Assembly: GCA_963978545.1 (NCBI GenBank)
Contig: OZ021726.1
Span: 50,823,959 to 50,887,958, forward strand
Reading direction: 5' to 3'
Source: Linyphia triangularis
Taxonomy: Eukaryota > Arthropoda > Arachnida > Araneae > Linyphiidae
Length of the DNA: 64,000 nt
Of this stretch, positions 37,145-52,100 are shown piece by piece. The translations under genes were made by a program, and so were the position numbers. The notes beneath the pieces are model-generated. The model had not been told where the DNA came from and did no database searches. It worked only from the letters and a program-made list of their open reading frames with translations. Position 1 is the stretch's first letter, and each line of letters starts with the position of its first letter.

Positions 37145-40100
37145 GTACGTACTTATCAGTCGCATTAGAAATCTAATCTAATATAATATTCATGTATGAA
37201 GTTTTCAGTGGAGTCGAAACATTATGAGAACAAAACTGTTTATAAAATAAGTTTAACTTCTCGTAATTGAGGCGTGATTATGGAGACGTAGAAAATAGAG
37301 GGTCGGCATCTCATCATCAAATAGAGCATAAAATTAAGATTCGTGATTGTAGATATTTTATCAATGCTACGACAAACTGACTTTCAAGTAGCTCTTGCGC
37401 AGAAATATTTTAAACGGGCAACTATGCCTAGTAAAATTAATTCTTATCCTTGAAACTCCTAGTTGAATTTCGTTTCATTCGCCATTAAAAGCTACAAATC
37501 GGATTTTGCTTGCACTCGAGAGGTGACTCTCGCTCACCATTAGGTTTGATGCGGAAATTTGATGCAAGGCTATGACTGTGTTTAATTTCTTTGAAGCGGA
37601 TCGGCAAATACGAACCGAAACAAAAATGCCTGAAAGCCTCCTGAGTTGCTGGTTTCAGCGCGAGAAAAAGGCCTCGAGTGCAAAGGGTTAAAAAGGGATT
37701 TAAATTGTATTTGGGACTGTACTGTAGATTCTGTCAAGTAGTAAAACTCTGCGGTTGTGAATGGTTTGATCTTTTTGACTTAGGGGAAACACGTGGTTCA
37801 TACTGCTCCAAAAAAATTGGTGAAGATCAATATAAAATTTCAGAAACAAAGGGGGAAAAATTAATTTAAAAGTCAAAGGTTAAATATTTTAGGAGGTTGG
37901 AAGCATTCATCAAAAAATGACTCTCGCTCTGTCAGACCGCACAAAGCAGTTAAAGATTAAGCTTGTGTTCAAGGCTAGAAGCTTGACATGTTTATTGGCT
38001 TATATTTATTAGTTAAACAATTCCATCTGGTTATAGTTGGTATGGAATATTTATCTCAAATTTTTTTTTAATATGCTGATCTATATGTAAACCTGCCTAA
38101 ACTACCTGCCGACCAAACGGTATAGTGGTTAGCGTGCTAGCTTCTAGACCGGGAGGTTGGGGGTTCGAGTCCCATGTTAGGCAGGGGTGTTAGTAAATGT
38201 GTGTTGGCTTGTCTAATGACGAATTTTTCGGCGCATTGTAGCCCTCGTGTTGCTGACGGCGCCAGATAATCTGAAAACAACCAACAACGAAGCCTAAACT
38301 ACCTACAAAATAAGCGTATTTTTTAAAATTCGATCGGATACATTCAAACTAGTGGCCTGGGTATAGCCTGTAAAGCGATGGATGACTTGTATGTTAACAT
38401 GCATTAGAAATTTGCCGACGGATTTTTGTGGACAAACTGATGTAAGATTATTAATGAAATTAGTAATCTCCGACCAAGTGGAGTAAATTGTGAAATTTGA
38501 CGACTTGTATTTCAGGGTATTATTTAAGAGTTATTATTTAAAGAGTTTTCCTCTTTTCTCGTGTGTATTTTCGTAATATTGGATGCTGTTTGATGAATGC
38601 CGTTTTGGTAGGTCTCGGTGGAGGCTCGTGGACTGCAGCTGGGCTGCATCTAAATTTATTAGTTCAAAACTAAAATTATTTATTTTACAACTTTCTAAAA
38701 TGAAGATCCAATTTCTACAGTAAGTGTACAAAAATCCGATAAACAGCAAACTTCTTCCCTCAATACTCATTTCGCGAGGCTACGCTCGATACAACCTGAC
38801 CTTCCTGGATTCAATTTTTACGCCTAAAACCGCAAGGAACAGGTTGTCCTCTCACGATTGCGTATCGACCACATTCGTTTTACCCATGTTCACCTTCTGC
38901 TAGCAGAGGATGCCCCCACATGTACCGCCTGTAATGCTATTTTTTCTGTTTACCGTATTTTAAGTTAATATTCTTGTTTTAATTCTATTAGGTTGCGCCT
39001 TTTTCAATCAAGTCATCCATCATTGTTATCTCTTTTAGGTTCTTTAACACATGCAAATCTTTTTACCTTTTAAAAAGAAATTAATTGTATAATTTGATTT
39101 AAGAATCTTTACTTTTTATTTCAAGCAATGCGATACATTTTTTTGTTGTCTTAAAATCACCACCTTATAAATATTTGGTTAAATTCTGTGAATTCTTTTA
39201 GATTTTAGAATATTTTAAACTCATTATCTAAAAAATCGTGTTTTTAGCATGTGAAACTTAATTTAAACAGTGATATCTGAAGTTTGATATAATCTTTTTG
39301 AAAAATGATTTGAGAATTCAAATCTGCATAAATATTAAATGTTTTGAACCTCGGTCAAATTGATTGGAAAAGAAAATAAATTTTGCGACAGTTTTAAATG
39401 CTCAAGTTTTTAGAAAAATTGAGATTTTCTTTACTTTCAATGTTAAAAAAAATTCTATTAAAAACTTCGTATTCTAGAACTAGACTGCGAACAATTTCCA
39501 ACCATAATTTCTTTTCTTGGCCGCATAAAACTCAAGCAATCTCTTTAAAAAAATATGGTAATTATAACTAGTTAAATATTAATTAGTTAATTTTTGAATA
39601 AAACAAACTTTTCTTCATTTAAACATCATTGCTAATTATGTTCATTTAAGTGCAAAAAAAGCAACCGTTTTTAAAAGAGTTCAAGTGTTCCAAGTTCACA
39701 AGATAATGGAAAGTGCGTGTAATTGAGTTGGGGGGGGGGGGGGTAACGGGTTGTTAGGAAGTATCACGTTTCCGGCTGCATTAACATTTTTCGACCACGG
39801 GCCCCCACTGGTAGGTCTGTAAGTCCTTCATGTAGTGGGGATGCCCAACTCCTCTCCGTTTGATCAAACACTTATCCATTTAGGATGGACCGCATGATCT
39901 GTGTAGTTAGAGCTATGCAGGGCTTTTATCATACTACAATGGAACTTTGTTGGACCAAGTTCTTCGTTAACTGAGGGAGCCTTCCGAGCCGAAAGGGGAT
40001 ATTTTCATAAGATTTACCTCAAATCTGTGTCTCAAATGGGAGAAAATAAAAAATTCCTACAAGACAGCCCGATAATCGATGCAATGCTTGTAATTGCCAC

Positions 40101-43100
40101 AGTGTCTACTTTAAAAAGATACGGCAAAGTTACAGGCGGGGCTCTGTATTGAAAGAAGTTTTGAATGATAGGAGAACATCGTGCTTCTTCAACGATTGTC
40201 CAGTATACTTTTGTTTCTAAATTGCATGGTTACAAAATTCAGATTCGGTTATTTATTACTTTTCAAATTGAACTAATTTTCTTTCTAAATGTAAAAAATA
40301 TGCGGACACGATGTAGATTGGGACGGATAGTCTCTTTTCAATTGTCGAAACTGTCCGTTAGAAACTTTTTACAATTCAAAGGGATCGTTACACTTCTCGT
40401 AAAAAAAAATTCCAACCGGAAACAATTTTATGTTTGAAATGTTAATAGATGTTTGGATAGTATAACTTTGCGCCATGAACATTTCCTATATCCTGGGAAA
40501 CTAATCTTGTCTTAAGTGTTCCATGTATGTGCTCCTCGTGTGCAATAGGGATTTCTCTATGTCCTAGTAGGAGCGACTCGTGCCTGCTTCTTGTAGAGGT
40601 AGCAATTCATTTATTAAACTTAACGTGAGGTTGAAGAAAATTGAAATTTTTTACTTTAAGATGGAACGATAGCACTTCTCTCAAAGTAGTTAATGTGCAT
40701 AAAAGCGAAAACTTTCTTAAGACTTGGAAGACTCTCTGTAATCGCCATCGCATTGGGTAACCGCATTTATAGTTGATATTTTTCTTGTAGCAACTATTTA
40801 TACAATTCCAGCTCCTCAAAATACTTAATGCAAAATATGGATTTTGCACAACCACAATATTCCAACTTTAACCCTTGATAAGATTGCATCAACTAAATCC
40901 ACCGCATAGCATTTCGAGCTGTAATGCACAAATCGCGATAGGTGTGCCACTGTTCTTGTTCTATAACTTATTTTTTTGTGGTGGCAAAGTGAGACATCAC
41001 ACAATTTAACGGTTTTGCGGATGAGTACACTTGTCCCCTAAATCAGTATCAAGAGACCCAAACCAGACTTATTACAGAAATAAATACACATATTTAAATA
41101 CTTTGAATAATCACTTTTTTAGCGGATGAGTAATATGGTTGCTGTATTTTCCTATAGTGATGTTTTAAAATAAGTTTTTACATTTTCAACTTTGGCCATA
41201 AATTTTAGTTTTAAATAAATTTTAAGTTGAAAAAAGACATGCATAAAATATCAAATAACCGTCCTTCCGTCCCTTTGTATTGTGCCGTAACTGAAATATG
41301 CAATTTTGAAAAGGAACAATGACCACTCTTGTTAGTCCAAATCCTGTTTTTAATATTGTAGTGCACTATAGGCCATCGTTTAGCTCTAGTTAGGCATGTG
41401 TAATTGGTTCTTAAAGTGTACTTCATCCTTATTCATTGGTTTCCTCGTTATTAATTATACATTTGGTAAGTGAAATGAAAAGTTCTGGCGTCCGAACCAT
41501 CGATCTGTACAGAAGAGTATTCTAAAATGTTTAGATTGGCTTTAGGGTCCCTGTGCATTCTTCACAATGAACGAAAATTAAGCCTTATGATTGTCTACTC
41601 GGTAAATCTAAGGGTTTTTAGTGCCCAGAACTACAATAACACGACTGATTCACAAGTTAAAAAAAAAAAAAAAAATCACGCTCTGTGTGCTTGAAAATTA
41701 AAAGAACGGTACATGTTGTTATTGAATGACAATATGCACAAAATAAACAAGTGAGTTTTTCAAGTCTTAAAGAAATGTGAAATGCGTGTTTTACCTTGAT
41801 TCAGTTGCAGTGAGCATTTATTTTGCTCGTTTTGGAAGAGTGTCCTAATAAAGATTTTTATTTTTGCCAATTTCAATTACATATGCTCGATCACGTATGT
41901 TATGGGGGGGGGGGTCTAGGACTAAATCCCGACAGGCCACAATCCCGAATGGGACGAAATCCCGACAAGCCATAATCCCGAAAGGCCAAAATCCCTATCA
42001 ACCAAAAGAAATACCTACCAACGGGAAAAATCCCATCAGACCGAAAAAGATGTTAACAGATATTTCAAAACAATATTTTTTTTTATAAACTTCAAAAATT
42101 AATGAGGTCGATTGCCATTCATAAAAAAATAGATTTTGATTCGTTATGAAGTGGAACATGTTGAAGTTGTCAATCATTTCCTTGCATTTTTTAGTTTACC
42201 TTCGATTTTATTTCTATATTGTATTAATTTTCTTCCTTTAGTTTTGAAGAAAAATTAACTTAAAATTTACATATTTATATTAAATTTTGCTATCAAAATG
42301 TTATTTATTTCCAATGTTTATATATATATTTCTATTTGCTGCCTATTTTTCAGCCACTAAAATATTCGGTTTAAAATAATATTGGTTCATTTGGAGAAGT
42401 TTCCCTATATTTTAAAAGAAAGCATCTAATTAAAAAAAAAGTTATGGCGTGATTGTTCTTCAAAGCACTTAATAAGGTCTCTTCATTAGGTGACAAAATA
42501 GTCCCCCGGTTACAAATTAAACTCGGATAAGTCGCCCGGTTTTTACTTACTCAACTAAATAAGATTATGTTGTCTAAACTTGTGTATACGGTTTCGTGTG
42601 CAACATATTTGCATGGAAAATCAAATTAACATGTCTGATATTATACTTAGAAATGGATAGATGTATTGCGTTTTTAATTGTCATAAGCCTAATACTTTAG
42701 TAGGGCAAAAGAATGTTTATAGAATGGACACTTTTTCTTATGAGCGATGTGTATGTAATAGAAACATATGCAGGGAAATGTAATGTAATACAAGGAGTGT
42801 ATAGTTAGAATCTTTTTGGATATATTGATTTACTAGTAGGAGTTTGTATTGCGTCAAAGATTTTATTACTATTAAGACATTTTATTTAATAAGAGTTGTT
42901 ATGCTAAATTGTCCGTGTTTCTATTTTACTACAATTTGAATAACAAATATAATATGCTCCTAAGGATTGGCGTTACTTTTTTTTTTTTAATTTTGGTGCA
43001 CTTATTTGGAATTTAAAATTGGAAATGAGTAATACCTATACATAAAACTAGGATGTAATATAACAAATTAAAAGTAAAATTTAAGTATCGAAAAGTATTA

Positions 43101-46100
43101 TATTTTAGAATATTAACGAAAAAAATTGCTACTAAGAAGTATTTCTGTTAAAAAAATTTAATGCTTTAGATATGAAGCCTATCCGATCAATACTATTAAA
43201 TGCTTTCTAAATATTACCACTAGGATGCAACTTTTTACCAAGACATTGCGTGTTCTATCAGTGAGGTTTTTTACATTTTGGAGTAATGTTTACAGTTTCA
43301 TATTTATTGAATTTTATCAACCCTTATTGTGAATGATGCTTGCAAAAATTGCATCTGAAGAGTAACAAAATTTGTGTATAAAATTTTTAAATAGGAAAAA
43401 TAAAAGAAAAACAATTATTATTTACAAACATTTAAATTCAATATAGCACAAAAAACTGCTTTAAATCAAAATATTTATACTCATCTTTCATTTGCAAAAA
43501 GTAAAAATACACTATTATCTAATCATTTAACTCGGTTTCAAAAGGATGGGGCAGTTTGAACTCTAAATCCATCATTAGCCCGCTCCACGCACTACAAAAG
43601 TCTATTGTGAAGGAGCTTCGTGCTTCAGTAAGAGGGCCACCGGGGGCCACTCATCACACTTTGAAATATCCCTACACTCCACGATCCGACCAGAAGGCGT
43701 CTAGCTGGAAATATTTCTACAAGGCGGGTTAGGTCGGCTAAGGATTTAAAATGTTAAGATGGCATTTAAACAAATATAAAATCATTTAGATGGTCAAAAC
43801 ATAATATACTTCATTATACTATAGCTATTAACAAACCTTCCCCTTTGCTTTATATTTATATAATAAAATAAAAGTGGAAAAATAAAAAGTTCTTAAACCG
43901 TAAAGTATGAACACTTGCGAGAATTAAAAAATATTCAGAAGTAATTAAATTAAAAATTCCAAAATATCAATCCTGAAAATTTTGATAAAAAAAAACTTTT
44001 TCGTCATTTTAAATGTAAAAGTAAAGTAATATATTTAAAAATAAATAATCCTTACATAAAAGATACTTTTTTTTATATAATAAACTGTTAAGAGCAGCAA
44101 TCATAATTATGAATTAAAGGCGCAAATATTAAAAGCCGGATTGATAAAAAGAACTTACTAATGACCACAGAGAATTAAACTCTAAGGAAATAAATTTACT
44201 TGCAGCACACAAACAAAACATTGTTTCTTAATAAGAAATTTTAACATTATAAATCATGAATTGCGTATTAAACGGTTTTCAAACAATTTTTCAGGAAGCA
44301 TGAAATTAGGCATTCGAAATGTTAAGTCCTGCGTTACCTAACGTACCGAGATTTCTTTCAGGTGATAATTTTATAAATAATCCATGGACAGATCTTATAA
44401 CATACAATAGTATTTTGTGTTGAATCATCCACTTATTAAGTCGGCGTCTCATAAATGAAAGAAACGTCACTGCTAAGTACTAGACAAGATGCGTGTACAC
44501 AAATCCCCAGCTGTTGTAACTCAGCCCGTCATTAGTGGCATGTCGTATCTCCTGGGTTTCCATTCACCATAAAGGACCTATTGTCAAGGGACTATTGTGT
44601 CCTTCACTACCAGCAAGCAACTACAGGTGAGACGAATCACCACAGTCTGAATTATCTTTAAACTGGATCTGCAGGGTGACTTCCTCAGAGCGAGTTATGG
44701 CAGGTCTCAAAGTGTTAAGATATAAACAATGTAGAGACTTATATCCCACATATTAAATATAAAATTGTTAATTTCCCAAGACTTTGCTAGAAACAAAGCT
44801 TTTATAAATATCTCTTTCATGACAACTTTCTGGAATTTTTTTTGAACTATTGAAAGTAGTCTTATTCCAAGTCTCATTCGAAATTCCTTGGTTCTAAAGG
44901 CCGCAGAACATTCCAGTTCATACCGAAATAACTGATTTATGGTTTCTTACATGTCTAGTACATCTTTTTTTTTTTTTAGGGGGGGGGGGGTTAGGGGCTG
45001 TTTACTAAATAAATTGAACTTTAAATTTGAAAATGTCTATGCTAACTCCTCTATTTTGTCTTTTCATTCGATCTTGAATACTTCGTTTAGTTAAATGTAT
45101 GTCTTCGTATGTCCTTTAAAAGGTCTTAAACTGTAGATGAGTCAGAAAGTTCTAAAAATGCGAAGAAAAATATTTTACTAATTGGTTTGATTACAATATT
45201 TTTCAACATTGCTTTATTGAACATGTCTCTACTACGACAAGTATTTTTGACAAACCGAATGACAGCTTCTAACAGGATTTGTTTTGTTTGCGATTTTCAG
45301 ACCATGAATTTTGATATGTTAATATCTGCTCATTCGATCGATTTCAATTAATTTTTGTTTTTGCTGGGAGGATATGTGTCGTTTAGTAAAATCTGTGCGA
45401 TATAATTTTATTTTTTTTAAAAAGATGTATTATAAATCTGTAATTTCAAAAATGATTTTTACTAAAAAAAGTTATAATCCTACTATTTCAGTTGGAAGAT
45501 GTCAATTAAGTACATCTGCGCATTTTTTAGAAACTTTGTATAGAGCTGAACACTATTTATACTTACTATTCCACTGTGGTATAGAGTGAGAATTGAAAAG
45601 TTTGAAAGAAATGGTATTATGGAATTTTCCTATCTACCCTTTTCGGCAGACAAAAAATGCGTCCACGTGGTACTAAGGTGTTAGGATAAATTTTGTCAGG
45701 ATTTCAAAAGTTGACTGGAATAAAGGTGCTGTATTGTTAGGGGGTTGTCGAGCGACAGCGATCAGGGGACAGATATCCTAGTTCTGGTTTCATCTGATAT
45801 TGATAAAATACTTTTTTTAATTAAATCACACTTTTTACTTTCAATTACCCTAATGAATGCATCGGGTAATAAAAGTATAGTATACGGTACATTTTTTCTT
45901 TAATTTTTTGGCATATCTCTCCGTTTTGGAACATCCTGATTTCAAAAAAGTGATCTAGAAAAAATGCCTGTGTGTACGTGGTCAGCATAACTCCAGAACA
46001 AATTGACCTACGATGTTCGAATTTGGTGTGCGGGTTGGTGATGGCACAGGGACCTACCATAAAGGTTTTCGTCAAAATAGCGCATGCGCATTAGGTAGCG

Positions 46101-49100
46101 CCATTGAAAAAAATCATGTTTTTCAGTAATTAATAAAAAACGGCTCAAACGATTTTGTTCAAAATCGCTGTGGTAATGCCTTTTAAGGTGTTCTAAACAT
46201 TCCCCCTTCAAAAACTCCTATAAAAATGCTTTAATTGCGTAAAAAGTTGAAAAACGAATGTCTGTAACACAGTTCTCTTTCCTTGGGCCCACCTCGTCAA
46301 AGACCGTTTTCTCTTTTCTCCGCAGTTTTACTTACAAGAAAGAATAATTATTGAAAAGTATATCACCAAAATCATTTTTTTTTTAAAGACTCGTACAAGA
46401 ATTATCGCAAAAAATGTCGCCAAAACTGGCAATTTTTTCTAAATGAACGATCAAAATATGAAAACGGTAAATGACACAAAACCACGTCATTATTATGGTG
46501 TAATTGAAAGTTGTGCGATGATCCACATCCCTAGTTGTATGTTTTATAAACGCAAGGGTAAAAAAAATGGTATTTCATAAATCTATTTTTTTTATTCATG
46601 TAAATTTTCTAATGCAATGTAACATAGCAATGAATGTAAAATTTTTTAAAGGGGACAAATTCATACTTGTATAGTGATATTTCTAAACGTGATATTTCTT
46701 AAACGTTTTATGTAAAAATAATCCCATCGTTGCAGACATTCGCTATAATTTCTTCTAAAGGTTGTAATTTATTCAATTGTCGATTATGTGTGTTTTTTGC
46801 GTTTTCCTGAAATATTCATAAATTTTCCAGTTACCATGAAGCTAAATTTATTGCAATCTTATTGGGTTTCGAATTCAAATCGATTGGTTCTTTATTTATT
46901 TTTTCATGGGGCAAAACGATCAAAATAAAGGCTACTTTGTAACACCTAAATAATTACAAAGGCCTAAATTTCAAGGGAGAATACATTCAAGAATGGTTTT
47001 TTGAATCGAAGGGAAAAAACCGTGAATTGAGAAATTCTATTTGGAATGCCTACTGATTTTTAAGTAGAAATGTCAGAAGTATTATAGTAGAAATTTCATA
47101 GCTCCGTCCTGGGAATACAGGTTACTTTGGAATACGAGTTAGTGGTGGCCATAGGACTTTTCATTAAAGTTTTTGTCAAAATTGCGTATGCACATAAGGT
47201 AGCTTCCACTGATTAAATTATGTCTTTCAACAATTGCCAAAAAACGGCTCTAAAGCTTTTGATCAAAATCGGTAAAAATTGCCTTTAAGATTATTTACCA
47301 TTCCCAGCTCTAAAATTTCCCTAGAAATGAGATGAATTCCCTGAAACTTTTTTCACTTTAGTTTAATTTTCCTGTAGTTGACAGAAATTCATTTTCGCTT
47401 CACAAGACTTCTTTCACTGTAATGGAAGGAATTAACTCAGTAAAATGTCCAGTGTCCAGTCCAATAAACAGTAAATTCCTCCGTGTTAAGTCCAACGTTC
47501 CGAGAAAGGAAACTAAGATAAACGCTTTGCTTTATAGTTTTCGCCTTATAATTTTGTCTCAATCTAATATTTATTCCCTACCGGTGTACGGGAATTTCAT
47601 TTTGATTTCATAGAATCTTTTTTCCAAATTAACACGTTCGCTGCCGATCACGCGCCAGCGCGGAATGTCAAGTTGTAACCCAGTAGCCTGTCCAGATCAG
47701 ACTGCACGCAATCGGAGTTGCCGTTCTTAGATGAAATTACCTGAAACTGTTTTAAAAACACAAGCTTCCAGCTAACCTTATGGAGAAGGACAAGATGTAT
47801 CTTATAGTTATGTCCCGTGAGAAATATTAATTTGTTACTTCAGTTCTGATCAGGACTGGCTACTGAAGATCAACCTGACATTCCGTCCTGGCGCGGGATC
47901 GGCAGCGAACGTGTTAAAGGACCACATTTAAAATTTGTCTTTTCATTCACCCAAGGATTAGTGTTTGATAAAAAAAAAAGTAGACGCGATAGCTATTGAA
48001 AAGAATTTGGCTCAATTGCTCAGTGACCTCTTAAATTTCCAAATTATAATACTCATTTAGATGTCTTTGTAGTGCTGATATTCTGCGATTTGTTTACAAA
48101 TGTGGAGATTTGTTCATATTTTAATATTGAAAAATATGTGGAGGTATTGAGAATAATTAAATTGGTAACTCTGTTGAATTTTAAAATTAATTATTTCAAA
48201 ACAGGTGAGGTCAGGATTTCATGTTCGGGTTATTTAAATCTCTTATCTGGATTTCACACCTAAGCTGATGCCTCATTCCTTATACTCAAGAAAACTATCA
48301 ATCTTTATTACCATCTTGAAACCATTCTCCCTTTCCAAGCGTGCAAACTATTGCCAGTGTTAAAAAATAGAAAGAAAAGAAAACACCCCGTACCTAGTAC
48401 TCCATAGTTAGTACTCTCCCCACTGAAGCTGAAGCGCCCCCCCGGAGGTAAGTGAAAGGTCTGCTGACTATTACCTAGAGCATAGACGAATGGTCGACGT
48501 TCTGCAACACATTACTTTTCTTGTAAATTATTGTTTCCTACCAAATGATTTTAACTGTAAGTGAAAACTCTTAAAAGTATTTACGAGGTGCTTTTTTTCT
48601 TCTTTTTGTTGAGAAAAATAAAGTTAATAAATACTCGTTTAATTCAATGCGATAGAATACTTTTGATCATACATTCAGGTTCAGTAATTTTGAATAGTTA
48701 TGTCAAAAATTAGTATAGAAAGCCATACCAAAAGATATTGTAGACATACGTTTTCAAGATTTTGAAACCATTGAGAAATGTTCTTATTAAAATGAGACAT
48801 TTTATAAAATGAAAACATACCAGGCTAATAAAATTACGCGTTTCCATTCAAGGGAGCCGTCTCTTATAAATCTAGTGAACAATTGGATGATCAATTGGAA
48901 ATTCAAATTTCAGATAAAAATATATTTTTTTCTTTTCTTATTTTTTAAAGGTAAAATGTTATGGCTCTAAAATTCAGCTGATTTTGATTTACAGAAATTA
49001 TTCTTTTATTGATTGCCATTTTGTTGGTTAAAAAGACAGAAAAAGTATACTTTTAGATCGAAACCCCCCATCTCTCTAAGGGGATCTTCATTTATTTTTT

Positions 49101-52100
49101 TAAAATTACTTCATTGCATTTCTAAATTTATAATTGATTTTATTATTTTATTTTAATTAAATTTAATTTTAATTTTGAGTCTTTTCCTTCGTTTTAATTT
49201 TTATCTCAAGCTGACACTGAATAGGTTCAATAACATCATTTAAAAGTTTGGAAACCTCTATTGCAGTGCATGCAATCGTTTTACAATTTTTGCATACATT
49301 TTAAAATCTATATTTTTTGTGCATGAATGTACATAACTTTGTAATCAATTCTTCAAATACGTTGTTTTAATTTAATTTTTTAAAAATATGATTGAATATG
49401 AATGTTAATAATGGATATTCTGTTTTAATGATTGCACTGTAATTATTGTATAACTAAAACTGTGGATTTTTCTTGAAGTTTTTTTTTTTGTAGCATTAAA
49501 ATCAAAATTAAACGAAGAAAATAAAACTATACAATATAAAATAAAGCTATTCAGAAAAACATAATGGAAAGCATTTAAGAATTGGAACGTTTTCAATAGA
49601 AAATTTACCAGTAGTCAATTTTTTAACAAATAGTTCAGCTAGGGATTTTGTAGGGATTTTTTTTAGGTAGGGATTTTACGTTTTTCGGGATTGTGGTCGT
49701 TCGGGATTTCGACCCATTCGGGATTCTGGCTTGTCGGGATTTCGGCTTTCGGGATTTTGTCCGGAACCCGTTATGGGGACATGGTGCCATAATTTTAATC
49801 CTACGGTTGGACTCTAAACTCGGAGTTTCTTGGAACGAAGACGTTACAATCCATTATTAACTTGTAATATTAAATCGCTTTTCGTGCAAATCGGTTTTCT
49901 TATTGCGACTCTGCTTGCAAACAAGCAATTTGTTTCGTAATCGGTTCCTCCAGTTTCGAATGCAAATTCGTCACATTGTGATAGCGATCGATGTAAGGAA
50001 TCCTCGATGATACTTATAACACCGGTCGCATATTTACCTAGAATCATGATTATAACTCCATAACTATCTTAACCCTTTGGGTATATTTGACGGCTGAGAT
50101 TCGTCATGCACTTGTTTAGCTTGTTAATAATGACGAACCTATTTCGTCATTCAAACTAGGTTGGTTGAATGGATTTTAATGTCACAAGAGCCATGATTGA
50201 TTAAGTCAAACATCGGTTGGTTTACCTATACTTTAAAGGAAGACAGCCAAACAAATTATTTTTTTAAAGTTCCTTTATTGTTTTGAACCAAACGTTCAAA
50301 ACGCAAGAATTTTCCCAAATATGTACCCAAGGGGTTAATTATCTAGTTTAATTTTACTTTGGATTTTAATAAAAATGTTCTTAACTCAATACTAAAATCA
50401 ATGCCATTTTCAAGTAGCGATCACGGACAATGGGCAAATTTTGCCACCCAGGAAAGACTTTTCCCCCCTTGGCATTAAGTATCGGGTCATTCAGTTACAT
50501 ATGAAATAGATGGTCTGAACTTATGACTGCTATTTTTTCAGCGAGTGAATATCCCTCAAGGTTGCTGTCGATGTTACACGAGCCCAACGAGCAGGAAAGG
50601 CTCATCCATCACCTCTCGGCAAGTGTACTAGAGGTCACCAAGGAACTTCTCAGGTGAGGATAAACACGTACAGTTTCCAGAATTTTGGTCCGGTATCTAA
50701 CTTGCACTGGTCAAATAGTACCTTAGAAAGTGGATTGCGTAGTCTGAGTAATAATAAAAAGGCAAATAAGTACCTCAGTAGCACAAATCCGCAGCCCAAT
50801 ATCGGCTCGACATTGGTCAATCCCGATGTGGACTGACCGTTGCTACGGATCTTAGCCAATCTCCCCAGTGCTGGGTTATATATATATATGGAAGTTTAGA
50901 AATGTTGATGCAGACTTTTAAAATTGAAATATTTTTACAAGGAAGGACGGAAGGGTAAAAAAGGTTTTTGGTGGCTTTGATACGTCTATTTAAAAAAAAA
51001 TTGTATTTTGGAACAATGTTAAAGATCAACATGGACTGGCGAATCTTCTCAGAATCCTTGTTCCGGCAGTGACCAATACCGCTGTGCTACCTGGGTAGTC
51101 GACGGACACTGCAATAATTAATGTATCCCTAATCAAACTTGCACCACGCTGTTTGATTTGGGAAAGAAAAGCGAAATTTAATAATTATATATATCGAGAG
51201 TCAATTGTGATGTCTTATTCTGAAATTCTGGGTATTAAAAAGAACGGACTTCATTTATTTCACGTCAAAAGAGTGGGTATATCAAATTCGTCATGGTCTG
51301 GATCGTGTTGTCTTCAAAGGATGTCACTATTGTACCACCCCCTTGTTTAATAGATCTGTAAATTCCTGTCGAGCGTTTACAGTGGAGGTCCTTACACAGT
51401 ACTTTAACACAAAATGTAAAAATTAATGCAGCATATCAGTAGCACAACTTTAATAAATCGTGCTGCTGACGTGGATCGATGTCGTATTTATGGATAGTTT
51501 CTGATGGAAGGATGTATAGCAATGACCTTTTGGAAACAAAAGTAAAACTAAGTCTTGAGATTCTAGAGAAACACAGTACCGTATTATGAAGCTATTTTGC
51601 CTTAAAGTTCATGTATTCTGTATTCTTTAAATTCCCTAAGTGTCTACAAAACATGCCTGCATGCAATGCAATTATTTGGAAAAATTTATTGAAATGAAGT
51701 GTATGAAAATCAACATTTATTCATAAAAAGTTTAAATCCTTCGTGTTACTGGATAAAGCGTTATATTTCTAGTCGCTTGTATTGTGATGTCTTATCATTC
51801 TGAAATTCCAGGTATAAAAACGGACTTCATTTATTTCACGTGAAAAGAGTATGGGTACATCAAATTCATGATCTGGATCGTGTTCTTCAAAGGAAATTTT
51901 ATTGTACAGTACCCCCAAAAAAATCGGAACAATGGCTATATCTTCGGTTCTAATTATCGTAGAATCTTATGGTTTGCACCGAAATGTTTTGCTTACTTTT
52001 TTCTATATATCTGATGGAATTTTTTTCTTCTTGGGGGACCGTTTACTAAGTAAAAGTAGCGCTATCTTCGAAAATTTCAATACGAACCCTTATTTTTTAT

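Larger units (their letters stand above)
41908..49769. mobile_element. 7.9-kb DNA transposon with repeat-rich inverted ends, 9-bp TSD
   Basis: GTTATGGGG flanks both sides (41899-41907 and 49770-49778). The left end, after a G run, reads GGGTCTAGGACTAAATCCCG; the right end on the minus strand reads GGGTTCCGGACAAAATCCCG. Each arm goes inward as four to six degenerate 16-18-bp units built on AATCCCGA (left 41920-42050, right 49640-49768). A 9-bp TSD, GGG ends and long repeat-bearing arms suit the Mutator-like (MULE) superfamily, though that is inference. I find no intact transposase; the interior is AT-rich and carries nested repeats, including a MITE at 47629-47917. Confidence 0.7.

Noticed and set aside
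38108..38182. A functional tRNA gene
   Set aside because: A and B boxes are good, but the anticodon would be CTA, the anticodon stem is poorly paired, and the whole unit with its tail is enclosed by a 13-bp TSD, so it is a SINE head.
40165..40437. A 90-codon ORF as a gene
   Set aside because: No domain, AT-driven composition and no splice or promoter support.
41920..42050. CRISPR-like array of AATCCCGA units
   Set aside because: Units are contiguous and degenerate without unique spacers, appear inverted at the far end of one element, and the DNA is eukaryotic.
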